From NCBI GenBank assembly GCA_038211475.1, contig JBBQVN010000059.1:1-20483 (forward strand): 20,483 nucleotides of DNA, given 5' to 3'. Origin of the DNA: JANYBT01 sp038211475. Its GTDB lineage: Bacteria; Acidobacteriota; Terriglobia; Terriglobales; Acidobacteriaceae. Position 1 is the first letter of the stretch. The number at the start of each line of letters is the position of its first letter. The notes under the pieces are model-generated. The model ran no database searches and had not been told where the DNA came from. It saw only the letters and a program-made list of their open reading frames with translations. The translations under genes were made by a program, and so were the position numbers. This document shows positions 1 to 6,044 of this stretch, piece by piece.

Positions 1-557
1 CCATGCCACGAAGCGAGAGCCGGAATAAAACGGTGGAGTTCGCCGTAGAGGGGCACCTGCTCCAGAATTTCGCGACGATAAGCCTTGAAGGTGGTTCCGA
101 AATCGTGAATATCTACGCCGCTGAGCTTGGCCATCAACCAGTTGGCGATGCGCGAGGGAAAGCGCCGCAGCCAGAAACTGTCGATCCGCACTTTGCGCCA
201 GCCGCTGACGATGTCGTAGCCCTCAGCGATCTTCTCCAGGAAAATGGGGATGTCGGCGGGGTCGTGCTGCAGGTCGCCATCCATGGCGATTATGTACTCA
301 CCACGGGCGTGGTCGAAACCGGCAGCCAGACCGGCGGTCTGGCCGAAATTGCGTCGCAGCTTCACCACTGTGACCCGGCTGTCCACGGCCGCGATTTCAC
401 GCAGTAAATTAAAGGTGCCATCGCTGGAGCCATCGTCGACGAGGACGATTTCAAAGCCCTCGCCGTTGATCTCCATGACCTGCTTGAGGCGGGCGTAGAG
501 GTCGGTAACGTTCTCTGCTTCGTTATGCAGGGGTACGACGATCGAGTATTTGAGCAC
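1..557 (-). CDS. Family 2 glycosyltransferase (DPM1/undecaprenyl-phosphate sugar transferase type), 3' part cut by window edge
   Basis: Reading the minus strand from a GTG at 557 gives an open frame of 185 codons that leaves the window without a stop. The protein starts MLKYSIVVPLHNEAENV, the classic GT-A nucleotide-sugar fold opening. It then shows VDDGSSDGT (about residues 40-48), RRNFGQTAGLAAG (68-80) and the metal-binding MDGDLQHDP (92-100). These match the DPM1/ArnC-like branch that transfers sugar from a nucleotide donor to a polyprenyl phosphate at the cytoplasmic membrane. Members often carry C-terminal membrane helices, which would lie outside the window. No Shine-Dalgarno is visible, and a TATAAT sits nine bases upstream of the GTG, so the transcript may be almost leaderless. 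It follows the methyltransferase gene after 199 bp containing hairpins, so it may be a separate transcript. The lipid acceptor cannot be told from the sequence. Confidence 0.85.
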   Translation of the reverse strand, partial: MLKYSIVVPLHNEAENVTDLYARLKQVMEINGEGFEIVLVDDGSSDGTFNLLREIAAVDSRVTVVKLRRNFGQTAGLAAGFDHARGEYIIAMDGDLQHDPADIPIFLEKIAEGYDIVSGWRKVRIDSFWLRRFPSRIANWLMAKLSGVDIHDFGTTFKAYRREILEQVPLYGELHRFIPALASWH

Positions 558-566
558 GGTGTCTAA

Positions 567-572
567 ATTATA
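567..572 (-). promoter_or_regulatory. Putative -10 box (TATAAT) of the glycosyltransferase gene
   Basis: TATAAT on the minus strand, with nine bases between it and the GTG start codon. A transcript would begin at or within a few bases of the start codon. No good -35 hexamer lies at 16-18 bases. The inference rests on the perfect -10 and the absence of a ribosome binding site. Confidence 0.4.
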
Positions 573-582
573 CGGGAAAGCC

Positions 583-602
583 CGTCACAAGTGGCTGTGA
601 CG
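583..602. repeat. Perfect palindrome CGTCACA-N6-TGTGACG
   Basis: The seven-base arms are perfectly complementary with a six-base spacer, directly upstream of the glycosyltransferase -10 box. The same arms and spacer length recur at 14242-14261. It could be a transcript hairpin or a dimeric operator. It is not a CRP/FNR site, because the half-sites are in the reverse order. Confidence 0.5.
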
Positions 603-643
603 AGCCCCTTGGGGAGTGCCTCAGGGATTACGGTCACGTAAAG

Positions 644-684
644 AGCCGCTTGAAATCGGAGTGCGTATTAGTTCCGAAGCGGCT
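644..684 (-). terminator. Possible terminator/attenuator hairpin after the methyltransferase gene
   Basis: On the minus strand AGCCGCT pairs with AGCGGCT, with a second inner pairing (TCGGA/TCCGA) separated by a small bulge. The stem is followed by CTTTACG, a weak T tract. It lies 73 bases past the methyltransferase stop, so it may end the pdxS-pdxT-methyltransferase transcript or attenuate readthrough into the glycosyltransferase. The poor T run keeps confidence low. Confidence 0.35.
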
Positions 685-756
685 TGCATTTCGCAAGCTC
701 AACGATGACCAGTGAAGGTCGTGGCGGCGCCCGTATTTCATGGCCGGACGCGGCGA

Positions 757-1518
757 CTAGGGCTTGCGAATGGCTACCAGCAGTGTGGCTCCATAGCCGC
801 GAAAAGGCTTCGTCAACATGAGCCGCATCAGCAGAATTTGCACCAGAGCCAGCGGAGCGAAGAACCGAGAGAAAGGTTGGGGAGGGGGCAACGCGCTCAG
901 GGATTCGACTGAGAGTCCCACGGACTTTGCCAAGGCGTTGAGATGGCGCGCGGAGTTGGCGCGGTAGAAAGTCGGAAAGACGTCTTGCGCTTCACGGCGC
1001 TCACCCTGCTTGATGGCCCGCAGCACCCAATCGCGTGGCAACCATCGGCCTAAGGTGTGATTTAAGAAGACTGCGTAGTTGACCAGGTTCGGAGTGTGCA
1101 AGATAAAAAGGCCGCCCGGCCGCAATACTCGAGCGACGTCCGCGAATGCGGACCGGGGGTCTGGCAAGTGCTCGACCACCATGTTGCTGGTTACCAGGTC
1201 AAACGAGCCTGCCGAGAATGGCAGGGCTTTCATATGGGAAACACATCTCAGTTTCAGGTTGCGGTGTTTCGACAAGCTGGCGAATTCCGGGTCGATCCCG
1301 ACCACCCGTCCCGCGGAACCCAGCAACAGGTTTTCCATTGGATCCAGATCTTTGCCCAACACTCGCCATCCGCAGCCCACATCCAGCCATTGGGTAGTGG
1401 ACCTCAGATGCCGCAAAACCAGCTTGCCGTAGGTCACCTGGTTCCATTCAATGGGAGGAAGCAGCCACTTCTGTAAACGCTCTGACGCCGGCTGCCCAAG
1501 GAGTTGACGAATCTTCAT
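757..1518 (-). CDS. Class I SAM-dependent methyltransferase (Methyltransf_11 type)
   Basis: A 253-residue soluble protein with the Rossmann-fold methyltransferase pattern: motif I LDVGCG at residues 45-50, an acidic SAM-ribose residue in VVGIDP (about 72-77), motif FDLVTSNMVVEHLPDP (about 106-121) and the post-motif LRPGGLFILHTPN. This order is typical of Methyltransf_11/UbiE-like small-molecule or lipid methylases, but the substrate cannot be named. The C-terminal part has a hydrophobic stretch (LALVQILLMRLML) that may touch the membrane. Its ATG overlaps the pdxT stop codon as ATGA, so translation is probably coupled to pdxT. With a glycosyltransferase downstream, a role in glycan or polyprenyl-lipid modification is more likely than one in vitamin B6 synthesis; that is inference from position only. 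Confidence 0.85.
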   Translation of the reverse strand: MKIRQLLGQPASERLQKWLLPPIEWNQVTYGKLVLRHLRSTTQWLDVGCGWRVLGKDLDPMENLLLGSAGRVVGIDPEFASLSKHRNLKLRCVSHMKALPFSAGSFDLVTSNMVVEHLPDPRSAFADVARVLRPGGLFILHTPNLVNYAVFLNHTLGRWLPRDWVLRAIKQGERREAQDVFPTFYRANSARHLNALAKSVGLSVESLSALPPPQPFSRFFAPLALVQILLMRLMLTKPFRGYGATLLVAIRKP

Positions 1519-2120
1519 TGGCGCAGCCCGGGTGACGTTGCTTTCGCGACGGATGACTCGGTTTTACTGTGAGCCACCAAGTCGAGGAAGAGTTGGTGAA
1601 AGCGTGGGTCACCAGAGAGTTCGGGATGAAAGGTTGCGGCCAATGTGTGCCCTTGCTGTACGGCCACCGGATCCTTCCCTTCCGTGGCCAGCACGATGAC
1701 CCCTGGGCCGCAGTGTTCGATTTTCGGGGCACGGATGAACACCATCTCCATGGGCGCACCATTCATGAGGCCTGCGCGAATGGAGCTGTCGATCTGACGG
1801 CCGTAAGCGTTGCGGCGAATGCGGATGTCGAGCGCGCCCAGCCCTTCTTGCGGCGGATTGGTGACCTCAGTGGCCAACAGAATAGCACCGGCACAGGTAC
1901 CGAAGGCGGGTTTCTGGCGCACAAACTCCTGCAACTTTTGGAAACCCTCTTCGCCCAGAATCTTAAGGAACGTGCCGGATTCTCCGCCGGGGATGACGAG
2001 GCCATCGATGTGGTCTAGTTGTTCGGGCTTCTTGACCAGCACGACTTCCGCGCCAAGCTCTTCGAGGCGACGGCGGTGGGCGTCGAAATCACCCTGCAAG
2101 GCTAGAACACCAATGATCAT
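1515..2120 (-). CDS. pdxT: Pyridoxal 5'-phosphate synthase glutaminase subunit PdxT
   Basis: A 201-residue class I glutamine amidotransferase that releases ammonia from glutamine and passes it to PdxS for PLP synthesis. The protein opens IGVLALQGDF, has the oxyanion-loop region PGGESGT (residues 44-50; many homologues have GGEST(T/A)), the nucleophile Cys76 in FGTCAGAI, and the His165/Glu167 pair in TFHPELSGD. Length fits the family (about 190-200). It lies 105 bp after pdxS on the same strand, the usual pdxST order. No Shine-Dalgarno is apparent, and a TAAAAT hexamer lies nine bases upstream of the ATG, so it may have its own near-leaderless transcript besides readthrough from pdxS. The last 20 or so residues past the His/Glu motif are low-complexity and probably disordered. 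Confidence 0.95.
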   Translation of the reverse strand: MIIGVLALQGDFDAHRRRLEELGAEVVLVKKPEQLDHIDGLVIPGGESGTFLKILGEEGFQKLQEFVRQKPAFGTCAGAILLATEVTNPPQEGLGALDIRIRRNAYGRQIDSSIRAGLMNGAPMEMVFIRAPKIEHCGPGVIVLATEGKDPVAVQQGHTLAATFHPELSGDPRFHQLFLDLVAHSKTESSVAKATSPGLRQ

Positions 2121-2183
2121 GCTCGGTTGATTTTACCGGATGCGCGGACGAAGAGGGGGGTGCGAGTCGAAGCTAAAGACACT

Positions 2184-2205
2184 ATGAGCCCCCGCTGTGG
2201 CTCAT
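2184..2205 (-). promoter_or_regulatory. Hairpin between pdxS and pdxT
   Basis: ATGAGCC and GGCTCAT form a perfect seven-base stem with an eight-base loop, 21 bases after the pdxS stop. There is no T run on either side, so it looks like an mRNA processing or stabilising hairpin and not an intrinsic terminator. Confidence 0.35.
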
Positions 2206-2225
2206 CGCGGAATATTCCTTCCAGG

Positions 2226-3191
2226 CTACCAGCCGCGCGTCTGTAGCAACTGATGTTCCTCGAGGGCGGCGACGGCTAGCCCTTTCATCGCGCCCGCCAA
2301 GTCTTCGCTGACTTCCAGAAGCACTTTCGGATCCTGATAGTGAGTGGCGGCGCGCACGATGGCACGCGCCCGGCGTTCGGCTTCTGCCGGGGGAGCCATT
2401 GCGCAGTTGTCTTCGTAGGTATGCTTTTCCTCCGCGTGGAGACACGAGGTTCGCTTTCCCATGAAGATACCTGACCCCACGAAGACGGCCTCGGCCCCGA
2501 GTTGCATCACTAGCGCGGCGTCGGCTGGCGTGGCGATTCCTCCCGCGGAGAAATTCGGCACCGGCAACTTCCCTGCTTTCGCGACCATGCTGACAAGTTC
2601 ATAGGGCGCCTGCAGGTTCTTGGCTTGGGCGTACAACTCCTGCTCGCTGAGGACGGTGAGCACGCGCATCTCGCTGACGATCTGGCGCATGTGCTTTACC
2701 GCATGGACGACGTCGCCAGTACCAGCCTCGCCCTTGGTGCGGATCATGCAGGCGCCTTCGGCAATGCGACGCAGGGCCTCGCCCAAGTTGCGGGCGCCGC
2801 AGACGAATGGAGTCTTGAAGGCGTGCTTATCCACGTGGTGGGCCTCGTCGGCGGGAGTCAGGACTTCAGACTCGTCAATGTAGTCCACGCCGAGTTCCTG
2901 CAAAATCTGGGCTTCGGCAAAATGTCCGATGCGGCACTTGGCCATCACTGGGATGGAGACGGTCGCCATGATCTCGCGAATCTTCTTGGGGGAGGCCATA
3001 CGGGCCACGCCGCCTTCGGCGCGAATTTGGGCCGGAACCCGCTCCAGCGCCATCACAGCCACGGCACCCGCCTTTTCGGCGATCTCGGCTTGCTCGGCGT
3101 TGGTCACATCCATTATGACGCCGCCCTTCAGCATTTCCGCCAACCCGGTTTTTAGACGAAGACTGCTGGAACTCCCATTATTCTGTGACAT
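2226..3191 (-). CDS. pdxS: Pyridoxal 5'-phosphate synthase lyase subunit PdxS, with an internal insertion
   Basis: A 321-residue (beta/alpha)8 protein that makes PLP from ribose 5-phosphate, glyceraldehyde 3-phosphate and ammonia supplied by PdxT. The key residues are present: Asp28 in VIMDV, the first Schiff-base Lys85 in VMAKCRIGH, the second Lys153 in RTKGEAGTG, and the phosphate-binding GSGIF (239-243). The family is normally about 290-295 residues. The excess here is mainly an insertion of about 23 residues right after GSGIF (roughly 244-272), rich in charged residues and carrying two Cys. The C terminus ends in the conserved RGW. An alternative start further in is possible, but the chosen ATG gives a normal N-terminal arm. 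A TAGAAT box on the minus strand at 3261-3266 could be the -10, giving a leader of about 60 bases. Confidence 0.95.
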   Translation of the reverse strand: MSQNNGSSSSLRLKTGLAEMLKGGVIMDVTNAEQAEIAEKAGAVAVMALERVPAQIRAEGGVARMASPKKIREIMATVSIPVMAKCRIGHFAEAQILQELGVDYIDESEVLTPADEAHHVDKHAFKTPFVCGARNLGEALRRIAEGACMIRTKGEAGTGDVVHAVKHMRQIVSEMRVLTVLSEQELYAQAKNLQAPYELVSMVAKAGKLPVPNFSAGGIATPADAALVMQLGAEAVFVGSGIFMGKRTSCLHAEEKHTYEDNCAMAPPAEAERRARAIVRAATHYQDPKVLLEVSEDLAGAMKGLAVAALEEHQLLQTRGW

Positions 3192-3482
3192 GACAAGGCT
3201 CTTTTCTTTTTCGTGAAAAACTAAGCCGATGGTTGCGGCTGCAGCGACCTTGGCCGTGAAATTCTAGTTTACATCGGCGCGCAGAAATGCGCAGGTCCGG
3301 TCAGGTTCGGGAATCCAGAGAGTTGAGGAATCGTCAGTTAGTGCGGATAAAAATTGACGCAGATGAAACGCGACCGCGCCTGCGGGTGAACTAGATTGAG
3401 CCCACTAGAGCGGAACTGACCGACACGGGGGACCGGTTTGCGAGACGAGCCCAACTCGGTGCTGCCGGTTTCCTTAATCCCC

Positions 3483-3523
3483 ACAATCGTGAGTCGGCTA
3501 TCCCTACAATCGTCGAGTCGGCT
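3483..3523. repeat. Two near-identical direct repeats (ACAATCGT(C)GAGTCGGCT)
   Basis: The copies at 3483-3499 and 3506-3523 differ by one inserted base and are separated by six bases. They lie just beyond the PEP-CTERM terminator. Spaced direct copies could be half-sites for a regulator, or a small duplication; nothing else identifies them. Confidence 0.5.
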
Positions 3524-3532
3524 CAAAAGGAA

Positions 3533-3557
3533 AAGCCCCACCGAAGGGGTGGGGCTT
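3533..3557 (-). terminator. Rho-independent terminator of the PEP-CTERM gene
   Basis: AAGCCCCACC pairs perfectly with GGTGGGGCTT over ten bases around a five-base loop. On the minus strand the stem is followed by TTTTCCTTTTG, a good U tract, and it lies 19 bases past the stop codon. The plus-strand side also has a short T run (CCTTTTT), so it may work in both directions. Confidence 0.85.
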
Positions 3558-3576
3558 CTGCCTTTTTCGAAAAAAG

Positions 3577-4173
3577 CTAGCTGACTTTCAGCTTCCGACG
3601 AACCAGTCCGGCAATACCTGCCAGTCCAGTTCCCAGCAAACCGAGGGTGCCCGGTTCAGGCACGACTCCGTTGATGGAGATGTCGCCGCTGGCGATAGTG
3701 GTCGAGCCGTTGAAAAAGCCCTTTCCAGTGTTGATGGTGAGTTGGGTGACCGCTCCGGCAACCGTAGCACCGGTGTACCAAGTACCGCTGATGGAGCCCG
3801 TCAAAACATAGTTATGGGTTCCATCCGCCAAGGTAACCAACTGCCAAGTCGTCGGAGTGTCGAAGGTTCCGGTGAAGATCGTTCCCGAAGGCACTCCGTT
3901 GCAACCACAGCCAGTGATTGTGAAGGAGCCGCCTGCCGCGAAAGTTCCGCCCATTGCCAGACTGCCGGACGTCAGAGCCCCTGTGGTGAAGCCGATGCTT
4001 CCCAAGTTGGTGCCGACGACCCCGCCGTACTGGATGATGGTGGAGCTTCCCACGGTGAGCCCGCTCGAGCTCCCGGAAAGGGTACCTCCCAGGTTGGTGA
4101 TGTCAATGCTGCTGGCGCTTGCTAACATAGGAATCGCTAGTGCCAACAGTACAAGCAATACAACTCGCTTCAT
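3577..4173 (-). CDS. PEP-CTERM sorting domain protein (exported, exosortase substrate)
   Basis: A 198-residue exported protein. Residues 1-20 form a signal peptide (MKRVVLLVLLALAIPMLASA). The body (about 21-165) is Gly/Ser/Thr-rich, beta-like, with one GCGC pair and no recognised enzyme motif. The end (about 171-198) is a textbook PEP-CTERM tail: VPEPGTLGLLGTGLAGIAG, then a basic RRK cluster. In this family the tail is recognised by an exosortase in the inner membrane and the protein goes to the outer surface or matrix; no exosortase is in this window. I chose the ATG at 4173 because AGGAGGG lies six bases upstream; an in-frame ATG 18 bases earlier overlaps that site and is less likely. It sits alone between a sigma-54-like promoter and a strong terminator, so it is probably monocistronic and regulated. 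Confidence 0.9.
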   Translation of the reverse strand: MKRVVLLVLLALAIPMLASASSIDITNLGGTLSGSSSGLTVGSSTIIQYGGVVGTNLGSIGFTTGALTSGSLAMGGTFAAGGSFTITGCGCNGVPSGTIFTGTFDTPTTWQLVTLADGTHNYVLTGSISGTWYTGATVAGAVTQLTINTGKGFFNGSTTIASGDISINGVVPEPGTLGLLGTGLAGIAGLVRRKLKVS

Positions 4174-4273
4174 GCTGCCCTCCTGAACCAAATTCTCGCG
4201 CTAAACATCCGTTCCAGTTTCGACCCCCATACTAGGAGTCGCATTTCAGATACACACGCCCATCGATTTTAAA

Positions 4274-4290
4274 GCAATCCTTCAGCCACA
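4274..4290 (-). promoter_or_regulatory. Candidate sigma-54 (RpoN) promoter of the PEP-CTERM gene
   Basis: The minus strand reads TGTGGC-N7-TTGCTTT. The -24 GG (4287-4286) and -12 GC (4275-4274) are separated by exactly ten bases, as in the consensus TGGCAC-N5-TTGC(A/T). Transcription would start near 4263, leaving a leader of about 90 bases. Sigma-54 control of PEP-CTERM genes through the PrsK/PrsR system is known in other bacteria, which adds weight. Confidence 0.6.
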
Positions 4291-4363
4291 CCCAGGGTTG
4301 ACACTATACCGTTTGTAATCAATACCTTACAACGATACGCGTGCCGTGCGACTGACCCCTATG

Positions 4364-4379
4364 GTGCAAAAGTATGCAC
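4364..4379. promoter_or_regulatory. Palindrome GTGCA-N6-TGCAC, possible activator site
   Basis: A perfect five-base inverted repeat with a six-base spacer, centred about 108 bases upstream of the predicted sigma-54 start. That is the usual distance for an enhancer bound by an NtrC-family activator such as PrsR. The assignment is inference from position and symmetry only. Confidence 0.4.
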
Positions 4380-4489
4380 TCTAAAGGTAGAGAGTTGCGC
4401 CAGCTGGCCCGTCCGGCAGTTGGTATCCAAGAAGAAATGAGGTCGGCCACCCTCTCTTCGTTCGTCTCACGAATCGGCTCGAACAGTCG

Positions 4490-4693
4490 AAATGTGAGTG
4501 TCCGAACTATAGCAACATTCTACTCGATGGACAAGTACTATTTCCGGTTACTCCGTGGCCTGAAAGTGCCATTCGGCCACCACCGAAAGGGGATTTACCC
4601 GCGCGCGGTCCAAGTCTACTCTTTTCCCGAGCAGTTCTGGGGAGGGCTGTTCGGACTTGCCTCGCGATCCGCAAGGGTCGGGGGCATTTTTTT
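4490..4693 (+). ncRNA. Candidate structured small RNA with its own terminator (rod-like, possibly 6S-like)
   Basis: Long-range pairing is visible by eye. GTCCGAAC at 4500-4507 pairs perfectly with GTTCGGAC at 4649-4656. TGGAC at 4528-4532 pairs with GTCCA at 4608-4612. A bulged hairpin at 4541-4588 pairs TTTC(C)GGT with ACCGAAA and, further in, GTGGCC with GGCCAC. Together these make a rod with a large asymmetric internal loop, the general shape of 6S RNA, and the size of the folded core (about 160-175 nt) fits. A second pairing, CCGAGCAG (4627-4634) with CTGTTCGG (4647-4654), competes with the closing stem. The block ends in a terminator with no protein gene in front of it. No clear promoter was found and the 5' end is a guess. 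The 6S identity is only a suggestion. Confidence 0.4.
4659..4693 (+). terminator. Intrinsic terminator with T7 tract in an intergenic region
   Basis: GCCTC pairs with GGGGC (one G-T), then after a small internal loop GATCC pairs with GGGTC (one G-T) around a GCAA tetraloop. The stem is followed by A and seven T's. It reads on the plus strand, where the only upstream candidate transcript is the structured RNA block. Confidence 0.65.
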
Positions 4694-4736
4694 CGTTGCC
4701 GCCACTTCCCTGCTCGCCCGAAAGCTATTCCCGCGA

Positions 4737-4742
4737 TAGAAT
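4737..4742 (+). promoter_or_regulatory. Putative -10 box (TAGAAT) of the thioesterase-rdgB pair
   Basis: TAGAAT lies 12 bases before the thioesterase ATG, in a stretch with no Shine-Dalgarno, so the leader would be only a few bases. No -35 match was found at 16-18 bases. Confidence 0.35.
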
Positions 4743-4754
4743 CGGGTTCGTCCC

Positions 4755-5225
4755 ATGCAAAAAGCCAAATCTACCGCCGGTCACGACACTCGCTACGTTC
4801 GCTTGCAAAAGAACTATTGTTTTGCTTGCGGTAAGAACAATCCCGACGGAATGCGACTGCGCTTTACCTACGATGAAGAACGTGATTGCTTTGTATGCCG
4901 CTTCCGGCTGGGCAAGCGCTATACAGGCCCGCCCGGACACTGTCATGGCGGCATCATCGCGACCATTCTGGATGAGGCCATGGGCAAAGTGAACAAGGTG
5001 CGGCACGTGGTGGCGCTGACCTCTCAAATCACGGTGGACTATTTGAAGCCGGTCCCGCTGAACCAGGGGCTGCGGGTGGAATCGCGCGAGGTGCGGGTCC
5101 GCGGCCGCAAACACATCAACATGGCAGAGATTTTGAACCAGAAAGGCGAACCCTTGGCACGCAGCCAAGGCTTGTTCATTGCCATTGATCCCAGCCGGAT
5201 GTTCGCCAAGTTTGTGGACCGCTGA
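4755..5225 (+). CDS. Hotdog-fold thioesterase, PaaI-like
   Basis: A 156-residue single-domain protein. The signature GHCHGGIIATILDEAMG (residues 61-77) is the hotdog-fold active-site helix of PaaI/YbgC-type acyl-CoA thioesterases: His64-Gly-Gly in the HGG turn, with Asp73 or Glu74 the likely catalytic acid. TSQITVDYLKPVP (about 89-101) is the paired strand of the fold. The N terminus has a C22-x2-C25 pair in CFACGKNNPDGM, common in this subgroup and possibly metal-binding or structural. The acyl substrate cannot be told. Its stop codon overlaps the next start as TGATG, so it is probably translationally coupled to rdgB. The pairing may be only a convenience of operon structure and need not imply a shared pathway. 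Confidence 0.85.
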   Translation: MQKAKSTAGHDTRYVRLQKNYCFACGKNNPDGMRLRFTYDEERDCFVCRFRLGKRYTGPPGHCHGGIIATILDEAMGKVNKVRHVVALTSQITVDYLKPVPLNQGLRVESREVRVRGRKHINMAEILNQKGEPLARSQGLFIAIDPSRMFAKFVDR

Positions 5226-5878
5226 TGGACTTTGGCGCACGGCGCACCCTCATGCTTAAAGTCTTGATTGCTACCTTCAACCCCGGGAAACTGCGCGACT
5301 TTGCCGGTGCGGCCAAGTCTCATGGAATTGAGATCGTCGGCATTCCCGGTTTCGCAGAGATCCCTTTGGCTGTCGAAGACGGCGAAACCTTCGAGGCCAA
5401 CGCCAAGAAGAAAGCGCAATACTACAGCCGCTTCGCGCCGGGCCAGGTGGTTCTGGCGGATGACTCTGGTCTGGAAGTGGATGCGCTCGGCGGCGCACCC
5501 GGAGTGCATTCCGCCCGGTATGCCGCCGCTCAACCGCACTTAGCGGGCGCGAATACCGACGACGAAGACAACAACGCGCGCTTGCTGAGGGAGTTGACCG
5601 CAGTCCCGATCGAGCAACGGACGGGGCGATTTGTCTGCGTCATGGCCGCCGCCCGCGATGGTATTACCCTCGCCACGTTTGGCGGCACTGCAGAGGGCAT
5701 GATTCTCAGCGAGCCGCGCGGAAGCCACGGCTTCGGATATGATCCCCTGTTTTATTTTCCTGCGATCGATAAAACATTCGCGGAACTCAGCGCAGAAGAG
5801 AAAGCGCGCTATAGCCATCGGGGCGCGGCATTTCGTGACGCGCTGGAGTGGTTAATCAACTGCACCCCGGGCGCATAA
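5225..5878 (+). CDS. rdgB: XTP/dITP diphosphatase (RdgB/HAM1 family)
   Basis: A house-cleaning nucleotidase that hydrolyses dITP, XTP and related purine nucleotides to monophosphates and pyrophosphate in the cytosol, keeping deaminated bases out of DNA. Family motifs in order: ATFNPGK (the T-x-N-x-x-K substrate loop), LADDSGLEVDALGGAPGVHSARYA (metal and base site; written here as two overlapping motifs, DDSGLEVDALGG and PGVHSARYA), GSHGFGYDPLF and YSHRGAAF. Two starts are possible: the ATG at 5225 overlapping the thioesterase stop gives 217 residues, while the ATG at 5252 gives 208, starting MLKVLIATFNPGK as in typical homologues. The second fits the family better, but neither has a Shine-Dalgarno and coupling favours the first. 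Confidence 0.93.
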   Translation: MDFGARRTLMLKVLIATFNPGKLRDFAGAAKSHGIEIVGIPGFAEIPLAVEDGETFEANAKKKAQYYSRFAPGQVVLADDSGLEVDALGGAPGVHSARYAAAQPHLAGANTDDEDNNARLLRELTAVPIEQRTGRFVCVMAAARDGITLATFGGTAEGMILSEPRGSHGFGYDPLFYFPAIDKTFAELSAEEKARYSHRGAAFRDALEWLINCTPGA

Positions 5879-5972
5879 TCCGCCTTGGCGGCCGCGATTT
5901 TCCGATCGCCAACCCTCCCCCCTTAGTTTGTTTCCTTTCGCTCCAAGCGGCGACGAAGATGGTCTGCGTTTC

Positions 5973-6001
5973 TTGACTTCACTGGCTCGCGCCGACATAA
6001 T
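5973..6001 (+). promoter_or_regulatory. Sigma-70-type promoter of the sdh operon
   Basis: TTGACT (5973-5978), a 17-base spacer and CATAAT (5996-6001): five of six consensus bases in each hexamer. Transcription should begin near 6008, about 37 bases before the GTG start of sdhC. The position also rules out the earlier in-frame ATG at 5928 as the sdhC start. Confidence 0.65.
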
Positions 6002-6044
6002 AATTGGTTGCGTTGTCACTCTGAAAGTCAGAAGGAGCGGTCTC

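Larger units (their letters stand above)
3192..3576. other. Intergenic region upstream of pdxS
   Basis: There is no convincing protein gene here. It holds a possible pdxS -10 (TAGAAT, minus strand, 3261-3266), a small hairpin GCGCA-GAAA-TGCGC at 3277-3290, two near-identical 17-18 base direct copies (3483-3499 and 3506-3523), and the terminator of the PEP-CTERM gene. Otherwise it is unremarkable. Confidence 0.6.
4174..4754. other. Intergenic region between PEP-CTERM and thioesterase genes
   Basis: About 580 bp between divergent genes without a credible protein gene. From left to right it holds the sigma-54-like promoter and palindrome of the PEP-CTERM gene, a foldable block at about 4490-4656, an intrinsic terminator at 4659-4693, and the TAGAAT box of the thioesterase gene. 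A 121-codon open frame on the plus strand (4374-4739) crosses all of this and does not look like a protein. Confidence 0.6.

Noticed and set aside
583..602. CRP/FNR-type operator
   Set aside because: CRP sites read TGTGA-N6-TCACA; here the half-sites are in the opposite order.
3338..3541. Open frame of 67 codons on the minus strand upstream of pdxS
   Set aside because: It spans direct repeats and runs into the PEP-CTERM terminator, has no family resemblance and no ribosome binding site.
4298..4303. Perfect TTGACA on the plus strand as a promoter for the candidate RNA
   Set aside because: The bases at 16-18 spacing (AATACC region) are a poor -10, and it lies about 200 bases before the folded block.
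4374..4739. Open frame of 121 codons on the plus strand upstream of the thioesterase gene
   Set aside because: No ribosome binding site, no recognisable motif, and it runs through a strong terminator hairpin and T7 tract; the DNA looks like a structured RNA region.
5928..6044. N-terminal extension of SdhC from the earlier ATG
   Set aside because: A good promoter lies inside this stretch and a well-placed AAGGAG precedes the GTG at 6045.
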